In this document: positions 10,718-22,900 of the stretch, piece after piece
How the letters are laid out: every line of letters begins with the position of its first letter
Numbering within the stretch: the first letter of the stretch is position 1
Source of the DNA: Cymbomonas tetramitiformis
Taxonomy: Eukaryota > Chlorophyta > Pyramimonadophyceae > Pyramimonadales > Pyramimonadaceae
NCBI GenBank assembly: GCA_001247695.2
Contig: LGRX02009773.1
Span: 1-46,052 of the forward strand
Reading direction: 5' to 3'
Length of the DNA: 46,052 nucleotides
Translations under genes and position numbers: made by a program
The notes under the pieces: generated by a model
Seen by the model: the letters and a program-made list of their open reading frames with translations, nothing else
Databases searched by the model: none
What the model was told of the DNA's origin: nothing

Positions 10718-10945
10718 ATGAGCTTCGTTAAGTTCTGGTTGGCAGCTTGCGCCTTCCCGTGGCACCAGTGCTCGGTGGCGTCGCGTTCTGACGGTCGACT
10801 CGAGCCGTTTCCTCTTTTTTCCGAGTTTGACACCAATGCTGACGGCTTCATTTCGCCACTTGAATATGACGTCTGGTCTGAAGCCTCAGGGCAGAGTCCC
10901 TTCTTGAGTTTTGAAACTGCTGGAAGTGACGAACATACCGCGCAG
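10718..10945 (+). CDS. Exon 1: signal peptide and EF-hand
   Basis: ATG at 10718 opens a hydrophobic N-terminus (MSFVKFWLAACAFPW) that fits a signal peptide. About 20 residues later comes a canonical EF-hand loop, DTNADGFISPLE, with D, N, D, S and the final E in the right positions 1, 3, 5, 9 and 12. The exon ends in CAG before GTTCGT. An upstream in-frame GTG at 10691 is not needed. Confidence 0.65.
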
Positions 10946-13900
10946 GTTCGTAGCACATGTTTCAATTTTGGCTTCTCAAAAAGCATATATGAGGGCAGAG
11001 GTGTCGAGGCTGCAAATTTCTTGCATTCTGCCCTTACATGACCCACCCAGGAAAGGCAGTGCCCGCGTAATATTCTTCAGGTTCTGTTTCGGCAGGTTGT
11101 CCTTGGCGAAACGGAGGGCCTAGTATCACGAAGCTCGCCATTCCCACACGCCAACATGTCACCCCAGGATATCAGGAGTCGTATTACACGAGGAAGAGCT
11201 CTCGCCTCGGATGAAACGGACGCGGATAATTCAAATGAAGGTGGTCCCTCCTCTCCTCTCCTATGAGGTGGAGCTATCCTTCGAAAAGCGTTTGTTCCCG
11301 TAACTAGGATTCACAGTCTTGGGGGCATAGGCAAGGAATGTAGTTTGGAACCCTCGGCTAAGTGCGGGTGCTCACCCGCGCTGCGCGAAAGGGTGCGTTT
11401 TGGGAGCCGCAGCGGAGTGTGGTTGCCAACCTGCGCGCGCGAAATGGGTGCACTTGGGGACCCGAAGCGGAGCGTGGTTTCTTACGTGCGACGCGCGAAA
11501 CTCGTAGCTGTCCTCTCGTGTTGATTGGCAAGGGGGTGGGCGGTCTCTTCTGGAAACCCTAACCAGAGTGTCCCTGGTTGAATCCATACACTGAAAACGA
11601 CGTATTGCTTTGCAACGACGGAACGACCTGCAACGTGCTTGAGCACGAAGAAAGCTGGTCTTGCTGCAACAATCGTGGCAAGCGCGCAAAATGCCCCCTA
11701 AATCTCCCAGAAATGTGCCCCCGCAATAACAGCTGCGGCGGCAACTCCGATTACTGTTGTGAGGCAGTCGAAACCTGCAGTCCGTCGCACCGACCCTGCT
11801 ATCCTGGCTGCACCGACTTGGCGGATGGGAGCATTGCGGACCTGTGGGTCGACTCCGCTGCCGAGACTTGCGAAGACTACTTCGTGTACCAATACTGCAA
11901 CGCCACCGGCAGCGGGGCATACGGCACCGGCTGGAAGGGGGGAACCTTTGAGGACTACGCCGTCAACGGTGTCAGTGCGAGGGAGGCCTGCTGCGCGTAA
12001 GTCCCGAGATCACCACAGTTGCTTCTGTCACTTAGTTTCTTTGTCGCCGGCCAGAATTCAGAAGTTCACACGGACGGAACCTTGAGTATTTCGGACCCCC
12101 TCAGAACCCCCTCAGAAGTCCTCGGGAGGCGTCAGCGGGCATCTGGAGTCCAATGTGCTTAAAGCTTGCGTGCCTCGAGACTGGAGTGCGGGGTTTGAGG
12201 CTCAAGCGCTGTGTCGAATCATGCACTCCACTTAATCGAAAGGCCATTTCTTTGATGCCCAACTGAAATAACTTTCTTTGGGATCTGCAGCTGCGGCGGC
12301 GGAACCTACGCCCCGCCTGCTGCCCCATATCCACCGCCGCCGTGCTCGCCGGAACCACCCTTTCCCTAGTCCTCCACTCCTCTCCCCGGTGCTCCGCCAG
12401 GTGACCCCACCCCTCCCCCCAGCCCCCCTCATCCTGCCAGGTGTCCCTGACGCGCTGTCGGGTCCGCCTCCCCCAGTTCCCCGTATCAGCGAGTTGCTGG
12501 TGTGGCTGGTGCGGGGAGCGGCGACCTTCTTGGCGATCGGGGAGTCTTGCTTTGGAATAGTTGGCCGTTTTTGACTACGGGGAATGCGTGCGGTTCGCAG
12601 TGTACGTGAACGCATCTGTGGCAGTGATTGACGACGTCACGTACGCCTCCCCACAGTTTGACTGGGCCGTGCAGAATCCGGATGTGACAAGTATACATCT
12701 TCGTGTCCACGTGGCGCTCTCAGCCCCTCTGCAAGAACTGCGCAACCGCTCCCTTAGCGTGTATGGCGAATGCATGGACGATGCTGGCGGTGCGTCTCGC
12801 TGCCTCATCAGTGGTGAAGAAACGTACTCCATCTTTGCGGCGGGAGAGGGGTCGGCGCTTTACCTGGAGGCGCTGGAGCTGCGTGACGGCTACACGCTCA
12901 CATTCGGCGCGGCTCTGCGGCTCTCACTTGCGAACGCCACGCTGGCAGACTGCGTGCTGGCAGCGAATAAGGCGGTGGGGACCGAAATCAAAGGAGGCGG
13001 AGTGTGGGCGGAGAACAGCCACCTGTTGTGCACAAGTTGCCGTTTCGAGGGGAATGAAGCATATCTTGGTGCCGCGATTTTTGCAACTTGGTCAAGCACA
13101 GTTGTGCTGGACAATACCGTTCTTGAGGGCAACGCAGCAGGGCATAGCGGTGGAGCGATCGTTATCGAGAACGGCACGTCGCTCACAATTGGCGGTGCCT
13201 CCCGGTAAGAGGCATGCCGCCTGCTCCACCAACAGAGTGCCACGTCAATCCCGTTGAGCGTCGGTTAGCGGAGGAAGATACACCACATGCTTTCCAAATA
13301 AAGCGCCACGTCACATACTATGAGCGTTGGTAAGAGTGCCACGTCGGTAATGTAGTGTTTAGGGTTCCAAGTTGGACGTTTTGGATTGTGTGGTATTCGT
13401 GCGGGTGTGCGCATTAGAGCTCAGCTGAATGGTCCATTTTTTCCTTACGGTGGAGCGTCTCGCAGAGGGGTGTGAACATAGGGGAACGAGGGGTGAACAT
13501 GGTCAGGTTCCCCCCTTAGCTCAGAAACCGGAGGACTTGGAATCCTCCATCTGCCGTAGTGCCGGGATCGGAGTTGATAATCGCGGGCCTTTGAACTGGC
13601 ACGTACTGCTCTCCTGATGATCACTCTGCGAAATGGCTGGTTGTGAGTGCAGGGTGATTGGGAATACGGCGAAGTCATACGGTGGCGGCCTCTGTGTGAT
13701 GGAGAACAGTCGTTTTGAGCTCGATGGCACGAGTGAAATATCAGACAATGAGGCCACTAGTGGCGGCGGCTGCACAGCTGATTCGGGCAGCAATATCACA
13801 CTGCGTGGCCTGGTGTCGAGGAACTACGCGAAGGACACGGGGGGTGCCTTGTACACGAGGTTCATTGGTCCCAATATCTGCCTCCTGGATGGTTGTCGCA

Positions 13901-16900
13901 TCGTGAACAACACCGCCAAACAGCTTGGTGGGGGGATTATGCTGAATGCCGTTGAAAGTTTGGTCTTCTTTGGAAATGGAAGTGCCATCACAGGAGTGAG
14001 CAGCCCTCGCATCTCCGCGAATCCTCCCTCCTTTGGGGGTACCCCTCCCCTCATCACGAGGTCCTGTGGTTGATGGCTTGTATTTTGACCATCTGAATTA
14101 CTGGTGTGCGGAGCCAGAGATTGGAGGTGGGCGATTTCTAATGACTGATGCTTTTGGACCGTCGGCATAGACTTCGGCATCTCCAATCATAGGCGTCTTG
14201 CGATCACCATCAAGCAAGGACCAGCATCCAACGGGCTGTATGTGGCTACTTCCCGAGTGCACTTCGCAAATTTCGTCAGAGGATTACAATGGAAGAGTAG
14301 ACATCAGTATATGATACACTTTAATGTGCTTTGATTTAGTCATTTTTTCTCACTTCTGATTCTTCCCTGTTAAGAGCATATTTGAAGGGAAGCAAGTCGT
14401 GTGCTTTGCTGAAAATCTTTAGAAATCTTCGGAGGGGGCTGTGCAAGCGCGATCCCCCTTGCTGACAAAGAGGCCCGTAAGACAGCACCTCGGCGGCGTT
14501 GATGATGTTGTCATCCTGGTGTGCCATCCCACCTCTCAAAAAGTTCGGCTGCGATGGGCATCCCCACTCCGCACCCGAGTGTGACCCGAGCGAGGTTTGG
14601 GGGAGTGCGCAGAATGCCGCTCTTTTGAATGGCGGAGCGCTGTACTCTCGTTCCACCAACATAGTCCTAGCAGAGAACATGACAGTAAGCGGCAACACAG
14701 CGCAGGAGAGTGGTGGGGCGTTTTACTTGGAGAAGGATACGATTCTGAGACTCGTTGGCTCCCTGGTTTCCAACAACCGCGCACTGGATGGCGGCGCCAT
14801 CTGGACGCAAGGCATATGGAACGCCACTAATGGGGTGCGGGTGGTGCGACCCTCACAGGCCGCAGACAGCCTCCCTCTCCTGTGGCTCATGCGGAATGCG
14901 GCCCTCGCAGGCCGCAGACAGCCTCCCTCTCCTGTGGCTCATGTGTAATGCGACCCTCGCAGGCCGCAGACAGCCTCCCTCTCCTGTGGCTCATGCGGAA
15001 TGCGACCCTCGCAGGCCGCAGACAGCCTCCCTCTCCTGTGGCTCATGTGTAATGCGACCCTCGCAGGCCGCAGACAGCCTCCCTCTCCTGTGGCTCATGC
15101 CTACTGTGTCTCTTTGCTTGCCACGGCCATTGCCAATTGCATGCCATACCTGGCGCCGCTACAGCTTCGCGACCGGCCAAGCGCTGCCCCAGGGCACTGC
15201 TCCTGTATGACGTGCACACATGACGGAGGCAGGGCGTGCGAATCCACGTGGCGGTTCCTCGAATCTGTACCTTGCTGATGCCTCCTTGTTATTGTGGGGG
15301 TCGGCTGCGCAGGTTGGAAACTTGGCGGACCGTGACGGTGGGGCAGTCTATGGCGCACCCAGCGCTGTTTTGACGGTGTCAGCCTCACTGGTGCAGGCCA
15401 ACGCGGCAAGTGTGGGCGGGGGGCTCTACGTGGAGTTTGCCAGCAAGATGACGCTGACTGATGGCAGCGTACTGGAGCACAATACTGCGACGCACAAGGG
15501 AGGAGGCATGTTCTGTGGGGAGAGCTCCATCGTTATGGTGGATGGTTGCAGCGTCTCACACAACTTGGTGTGGCTGAATGACGTGGGCGCAGGGGGTGGG
15601 ATCTACCTTGAGGTGGGCGCCAATGCCAGCGTGGCGCATTGCCTCTTGTCAAATAACTCCGTCTCGAGTGTTCACACCAGTGAAGGAGGTACTACAGGAG
15701 GGGCTGTGTTCATGGCCGAGTCATCAACGCTGACCTTGGACAGTACGGACCTGGAGATGAATTCGGCCACGGAGGGGGGCGGCGTGTACGCCTCATCGAA
15801 CACCACGCTCGGCATGCGAGGCAGCAAGGCGGCGATGAATATGGCTTCGTATGGGGGAGGGATCTCCGCCCAATTAGATGCGCGCGTCGTGCTTAGTGAT
15901 GGCAGCATCCTGGTGTCCAACATTGCAGAGCACACGGGCGGCGGCGTGATGGTGCAACACCTCTCAGTCTACGACAGCCAAATCCTGAACAATAGCGCCA
16001 ACACGGAGGGAGGTGTGCGCTCAGTGGCCTCTCTCTGCGCGGCCGCACTGCTCCGTGCGTTGAGCTGTGTTTCCAGCCTGAGCAGCCAGCCCCCACAGCA
16101 GCTCGAGTCTCGAGACAAACTCCCAGTTTGCAAACTTTGGAGTCAAGCTGTGTTCAGCCTCGACTCCCAAGTGCTCGGTTCAGCTCATGGGAGGGGTGGA
16201 GGTGCCACGCAGGTGGTGTGTACGCTCAGTCCTTCATCGAGATGGTGAATGCCACGGTGTCCGGGAACAGTGCCTCTACCGCGGGGGGCATCTCCTTTGT
16301 CTCTGCGTGGCATGCGGAAACTGAGCAAAGCCTGCAGCTCACTGGCTGCCTCGTGTATGGTAACCGGGGGCTCAACGGAGGGGGGCTCCACGCGGAGGGG
16401 CAACGAAACGCGGTGCTGATGCTCAGGCTGGATGAAGGAACCATTTTTTCCTCCAACATCGCGGAGGAGACGGGAGGTGCGGACCCGAGTGGCTGCAGCC
16501 GTCGCCCCATGACCTGTGGTGCGGTAGGATTTGCCGATTTCTTTCTTGATTTGTGTGGGCATCTTGCAAGTTGCGCATCGGCCGACTGCCCTTGGACTTC
16601 GAAGCGTCATCGAGCGTCACTTTTGCTCCTCCGCTGATCACTGGCCAATGAGAACTGCGGGCTCGGCGGGCTGCACTCCAGGCGGCCTGATGATGCACAA
16701 GTACACGTCCCTCACAATGGACAACGCGTCTCTTTCCAACAACACCGCAGTTTTTGGAGGTTGTACCCCACACCATGCTCCCAATGTGCACAACCTTGGC
16801 AAACCCTATGCGCTCGGCAATAGATCTGTCTCAGGCCCAATTCCCGCAGGCTAGTGTTTGGCAGCCAAGTACGATGGCTGTGACCCGCAACAACTTAACG

Positions 16901-19900
16901 CGCCCAATGAGAGCGCCCAATGAGAGCAATTTTCTGGGCTTTGCCGGTCATCATCGTCGAGGCAGTGGATATTCCGCTGTGCCCAGGTTACAGTTTATAT
17001 ATACAACTCTGGCGGGCACTGCCCTTTTGGAGAGCATGGATGATTCGTCTGCCTTTGCTGCAAGGAGAGGCAGAGGGTGATGATGTCCACGTTCTGTGTC
17101 TTGCCTAGATTCTGCGGGGAGCACTTTGGTGCCCGCACTTGTTCTTTTCGTTCACTGGATACGAGCACTTCGGTGTCCCTTAGGGGTGCCCAACTAAAGT
17201 TGAGCCGTCCAATGGTTTTAGATCGCGAACATCGGAAGGTCCGAAGAGATTCCTGGGGAGCGACAAAGGAATGCATCGTATTTTGATCTCTGGAATCGTA
17301 CATGGACTGTCGGATTCGGAAAATTGCCACCGTTAAAAATAAACGGACCAGTTTAAGTTGTGCAGCTCTAGTGTCCCTGCTGAGTTTCTCCGCCATCAGA
17401 CGTCCATGCCGGCAACAGATGCAACATTTTTGGGGGTGCCCAAAGCGAGTAGGGGAGACCTGGGTGGAGCGTGCACTGCAGCTGGGGATCCCCTGTCTGG
17501 TTTGAAACCTTTAGCTTGCCTGGGCTTGAGCACCGGAATAGAATACTTCCATGACGGACCTGCGGTGGATGGGCTCCCAGCTACCCCACATTTTTTGCTG
17601 TGATTCGTGTTTGTGGTGGGTTTGCTTTGTGCTTGGTTTGGGATGTGTCGAAGCGAATGGTATCTTGCCACGGCCCCGCCCTGCTCCTGAATGCTTCTCA
17701 CTCCACTCGGATGATGGTGGGCTGGCTTTTGTCGGCGGATCTCATGCCGTTCAGTGTGCGTGTACATATGCCACGCGTGCTTGCTCCAATTGGAATCACA
17801 CAGCGATGCCGGCGCCTGGATTGCGAGGAGAACTGACGGATGCTCCGTGAAGCGCGTCCGCAGGCGGCCTGTATGACATCTCCACAAACACCACGCTCAT
17901 CACGAACAAGTCTGTGGTGCAGCTGAACTTTGCCGCCAACAGTGGGGGCGGAGTATACATGGCCTCCCTGGCTGTGCTGGTGGTGAGCGAGGGGAGTTGC
18001 ATCCAGGATAACTCTGTGGGCATGGTGGGTGGGGGGGTGTATGGCGCAAGCGCCTCGCAAATCCTGATCGCCCGCCAGGTGCGCGTGCAGCAGAATCGTG
18101 CGGCTCGGGAGGGCGGCGGCATCTTCCTGCAGAGCGGCTTGAGCATGGACAGCCTCACGTGGCTGCGGGTGGAGGACGCCACGGTGGCGGACAACCGTGC
18201 GACTTACTACTCGGGCGGTGGCATCAGCAGCGACACTTATTGCGCCGTCGAGCTCGTGCGCATGAACTTAACCGGGAACCAAGCTGGCTACACCGGAGGT
18301 GGTTACATTGCCATAAACAGCGCGGTGCACGTGCTCGATCACACAATCATAGCGTGAGCTCTCGTGCCGCACCCTTCCCTTGCCCCACCCTCGCCCGGTC
18401 CCCCCGAGCGTGTTCACTTGCATCCGCCGCGCGCCGTGCTGCCAAAGTGGGTCTGCAGCGAGCCGCACCGAGCCTGCTCCTCACGCCGCCATCAGCCGCG
18501 TCATTGTGTGTGGGAGCCCTGACCTGCGGCCACGTGGCTTGAGCCTATACGTCCTCGCAGGGCGAGCCGAGCTTCGCGCTTCGGCCGCCGAGCGCACTTC
18601 TGGTTCTGCCGGGCTGCTGGAGGCTGTCGAGCGTGCCCTCGAGAACGGCTCTGCCTGCCTCGATGAAGCCGGTGGTGCGCATTAGCTTCCCTCCGCCCGC
18701 GTCCCGCTCTCCCCCCCATCTGGTGGTGCTTGCACAGGTGGAACACCGCGAACCACGGCGGCGGAATCGCGATGACCGCCAGCCTCTCGGAGGAGGAGCG
18801 CGCGTGGGCGGACGCCGCCGTGCTCCGCATCACCCACACGGTATTCCTCGAGAATGAGGGCACGACGACTGCGGGCGCTCTGCTGGTACTGGGTGTTGCG
18901 CAGGTGTTCCTGGGGGTGGCAGCAGCAGCTGGTGGGAACGCCTCCAGCCCGAAGCCAAGCAACCTCCTCGCCCCGCCCGCGTGGTCATGCCGGCACAGCG
19001 TATGCTTGGAGCGCAACTTCAAAGGAGTGATGGTGTTCGAGGGCTCGACCGGCAACGTCCTCCACGATGTGCTCCTCACTTATAATCACGACGGCCATAC
19101 TGGCGGCGGGATTGAAGACGGCGCGACTGTAGACGTCGAAGGGCTCTCGCAGGTGGCGATCGCCATGGTGCATATCAGCCTAGGTTCGCAAGTGGAGCTT
19201 CGCGGGTGCAGCTTTGATGGCAACGTGGGGAGTGCGGTGAGCGTGACCGACAAATCCTCCACAAATCTAACGCACGTGGCGGTTGAAAACCACACGGCGA
19301 TGGTCGGTGCAGGCCTCACCGTGGACCCTGACAGCTCGGCCACGGTGGAGAACTCCTCCTTCGTGAAGTGCCGCGTGCTCCATGGCGGCGCCATCTACGC
19401 CTCAGGGAGCCTCTTTGTGTCGGGGTCTCTCTTCAAGGACAACACGGCCCTTGACGGGGGAGCACTGCACCTGAACCTCGCGCACTACGGCACGCAGAGT
19501 GTGCATCACTGCAAGTTCATCGGAAACGCGGCCTTCGGGAATGGCGGGGTGATGATGCTGGAGGCGCATACTGATGGGGAAGTCAACAACATCAGCCTCC
19601 AGGCGCTGCAGTTCAGCGGCAACAGCGCCAGATTGGGCGGTGCCGTTGGCTTCTGGCAGCCACAAGATCTCTCCGCGGACCCGTTCCCACCGCCGTGCGA
19701 CGACTGCGAGCCGCAGAACGGGACGAACATGGCGGCGTACGGCTCACCGGAGGGGTGGGCCACGTCCGCACTGCACCTTCTGGTGCGAGCCCTCCGCCTC
19801 GCCGCTCAGCCACTGTTGAAGCATGTTGTGGCCAGCTCGGTCGGAATTCAGCAGTTTGCTTAATTATGCTCTCGGAGGCTCCGCTGGAGGGGTCCGCCGC

Positions 19901-22900
19901 TTGGAGAGGGGTTACGGGGATGTTGCAGTCGCGAATCGATGAGGACCCTTCTTTTAACCCCTTAACCGTTATAAGTGTTTTCGGTATATTCGGGGTTTAC
20001 CGGCATGCGTGGTCAGGCTTGGCTTGAGCAGTGTATGCCAGCTGGCGGCAGAGACGTGGCTGTTGGGGCTTGGCTTGAGCAGTGAATGCCAGCTGGCGGC
20101 GCGGCATCATATTGAGGGCTGGTCGGAGCAGTCGCACGGGTAGATGCCTCACTTGAACGTAGGGGGGATCAATCTCCCCTGGGCTGTGGAGAAAGCAGAG
20201 ACAGGCTCGGAAGAGTGTGCCGTGCGATGATTGGTCAATGAGAAAATGGCACGAGAGAAAGCGTTAGCGGGAAGCTGGTTTGCTCCGGGCATGACAGGGG
20301 TTGAGGCTTTGGTGCACTGCGACAGGTGGACGCGGTCCAGGCGCAGGAGAGCTCCTTACAGCTGGTGCAGCACGCCATCACCGTGCGGATTGCGGACGCC
20401 TTCAACGCAACAGTCACCGTGGACAACACATCAGTGGTGGAGCTGAACCTGGACACTCCGGCGTGTGGTCTGGAGGGCAAAAATAGAGTTACTGTCGTTG
20501 CGGGCATCGCCACTTTCTTGGGGGAAGCCACCGGGATCGCATTCAAGGGCTCGCCAGGGATCTCGTGTCAGGTGATGCCTGCGCGCCTGCCCGAGGAGGA
20601 GCCATGGTAAGGAGGCGCGGGTATGTGTCAAGTAGACGGCCGCCAGTTTTACCCGGTCACCAAGCTTGGTCATTCCTGCGCCCTTTCAGCTCTGAGACTC
20701 TGAGACCGAGGCCGATTTTATACTTGCGCCACGTGTCTGGTGCTCTTCGGGAAGAGCCGGACAGAAGGATATGCTCCCAGGCCGCAGCCCCCCTCCGCGA
20801 GTAGTGGCCTACATGCAGCTGCAAGCTACACTTCCCTGGATGCCGGGAGCGTGCCTCATAGACAGAGAACAGGACTCACCAGCAATTGCCCACTTGCAGG
20901 TTTTGGAAGGTCTGCCCCCAACGCTCCAGAGGACTTACATCCTTGCAGCCACGTCCTGTGTTCTCTTTGGTGTAGAGCTGGATCCGGGCCGCTCATCGGA
21001 CCAGAGCTGCTTGACGCATTCTGATTGGCTCAGAGAGACTCGTTCATTTACATGATATATGGATCTGTTGCAGTCTGATAGTGGGCGGGTGCGATCACAG
21101 GTGTTCTTTACCTCCGATTTTACCGGAATTAACGCCACCGAGGTGACGTCCAACCCTACGCTGGTGCCGCTGCGTTACTGCACTGCCGGCGAGCAGCTCC
21201 TGCGGAGCTCCGCCTGGACGTATTGCTCGGCGTGCCCAGAAGGTTCCATCAGCCTGGGCAACGAATCACAGTGCACCGAGTGCGCCAAGTATCTCGACTG
21301 CGAGCTGGAAGAGGGGGAGTGTCCTATCACGTGTCCGGGGGGCGCCGCCTTCGTCGTGTGTCAGGGGGGCTACGTGGCCCCGGAGGCGCAGTACTGCGCG
21401 GATGATAACGAGTGCCTCCTCGATCGCGCGTCCACCTGCCCCAAAGAGCAGGCGTGCACCACCAGCGAGGACGCGGAGACCTGCAGCCGAGATGACAAGA
21501 ACAACGCTGGGCGCATTGGACAGGGCGCGGCCACTGTGGGGTCCCTGGAGCTCTGCGACCGTGTGGCCTATGCGGGGCCAGGGTCAGTGATGTGCGGCGG
21601 CAAACTGCCGGTGTCTTGCAGCGAGGTGTGGCGACCAGCGCCCCTTGCACTATGGCGCTGTGTTCACACTTCACAGGGTGGCGATGTCGAAGTGGTGTCG
21701 AGCTCCGTGTTCTTATCCTTGGACCGACTCCTTTGACACCCCGTAGCCATAGAAGACTGGCTCCGTGTGTGTGTGTTTATCCTTGTACCGACTCCTTTGG
21801 CACCCCGTAGCCACAGGAGACTGCACTATGTACCCACGCCGGGGATCAAAGGATTCAGCACACACTTCGGGACACTTATCCGGAATCTCCGGAGCTCACT
21901 CGTGAAGAATGGGACCCCCTAAGCCTCGCTGAGCCACCCGAGCCCATCTGCATCCGTAACGCCAGTGCAATGCTGGCTTGTGCCTGAAGCCGGCTCATCC
22001 CTGCCCCCTGAGCTGCGCGAGCCATATCTCTACCACCAAGCCTACGCGCAGGAGCACCCCTCTGCTCCCTGAGCCTCACTGGGCCACCTGAGCCCCTCTG
22101 CGACTGCCCTGCCGGCGCACTGCTGCTGTGACCCTGAAGTTGGCTCACCTCCGCCAATCGAGCCACCCCTTCACCACCAAGCCCACATCCCACAGCACCC
22201 CGCTGCCCCCTACACGCCCTAGAGCCTGTCTCAAGAGAGCTTACCTACACATCCCACGGCCAGAATGCCCAAGGGCTGTCTCAAGGGGCCGAGAATGATA
22301 AACTGGGTTGTCCTCATCCGAACTTGCGCACCCACCACAGACTTGCGCCTGTAGCCCTCTAACCCCCGCACCAACTCCACATGACTGAAGCCCTTGCTGT
22401 GATTGCCTTGCGAGGAAGCTGCGAACTTGAGCAATGCGCTCCACACTTGCCCTACAACTGTCATGCCGCACTGTTCCTACTTGGGGTCCCATCCCCACAG
22501 TTGCCTGTGTGTCCCAAGCCCTCCCGGTGGCCGATAGTTCACCATCCGTCGTGTGTATGTGCTTATCCTTGTACCGCTCCTTGGGTGCCCATAGCCGCAG
22601 AAGACCGGCTGCACCATGTACCCACGCCTCGGGGATCAAAGGATTCAGCACACACTGGGACACTTATCCGGAATCTCCGGAGCTCACTCGTGAAGAATGG
22701 GACCCCTGCTTCCTCGCTGAGCCACCCGGTCGTGTGTGTGCTTATCCTGGATATCCACTGGGGGGCATGCCAGCAGGGTCCGCTTACTCCGTAACCCAGA
22801 GACCAACAATTGTTTGGCGACGATCGGTCACATCGTATCATCTTTCCATGCTGCTTTGCATTTGGGTTGGGAATATGTATTCGTTTGTGGTATCTTGTCA

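Noticed and set aside
14176..14300. Possible small exon (DFGISNHRRLAITIKQG...) between exons 6 and 7
   Set aside because: Exons 6 and 7 already join in phase 0, and this stretch has no beta-helix motif or clear donor. It may still be real in a splice variant.
14846..15105. Regular repeats, considered as a CRISPR array
   Set aside because: Units are contiguous with no unique spacers, and the setting is a eukaryotic intron.
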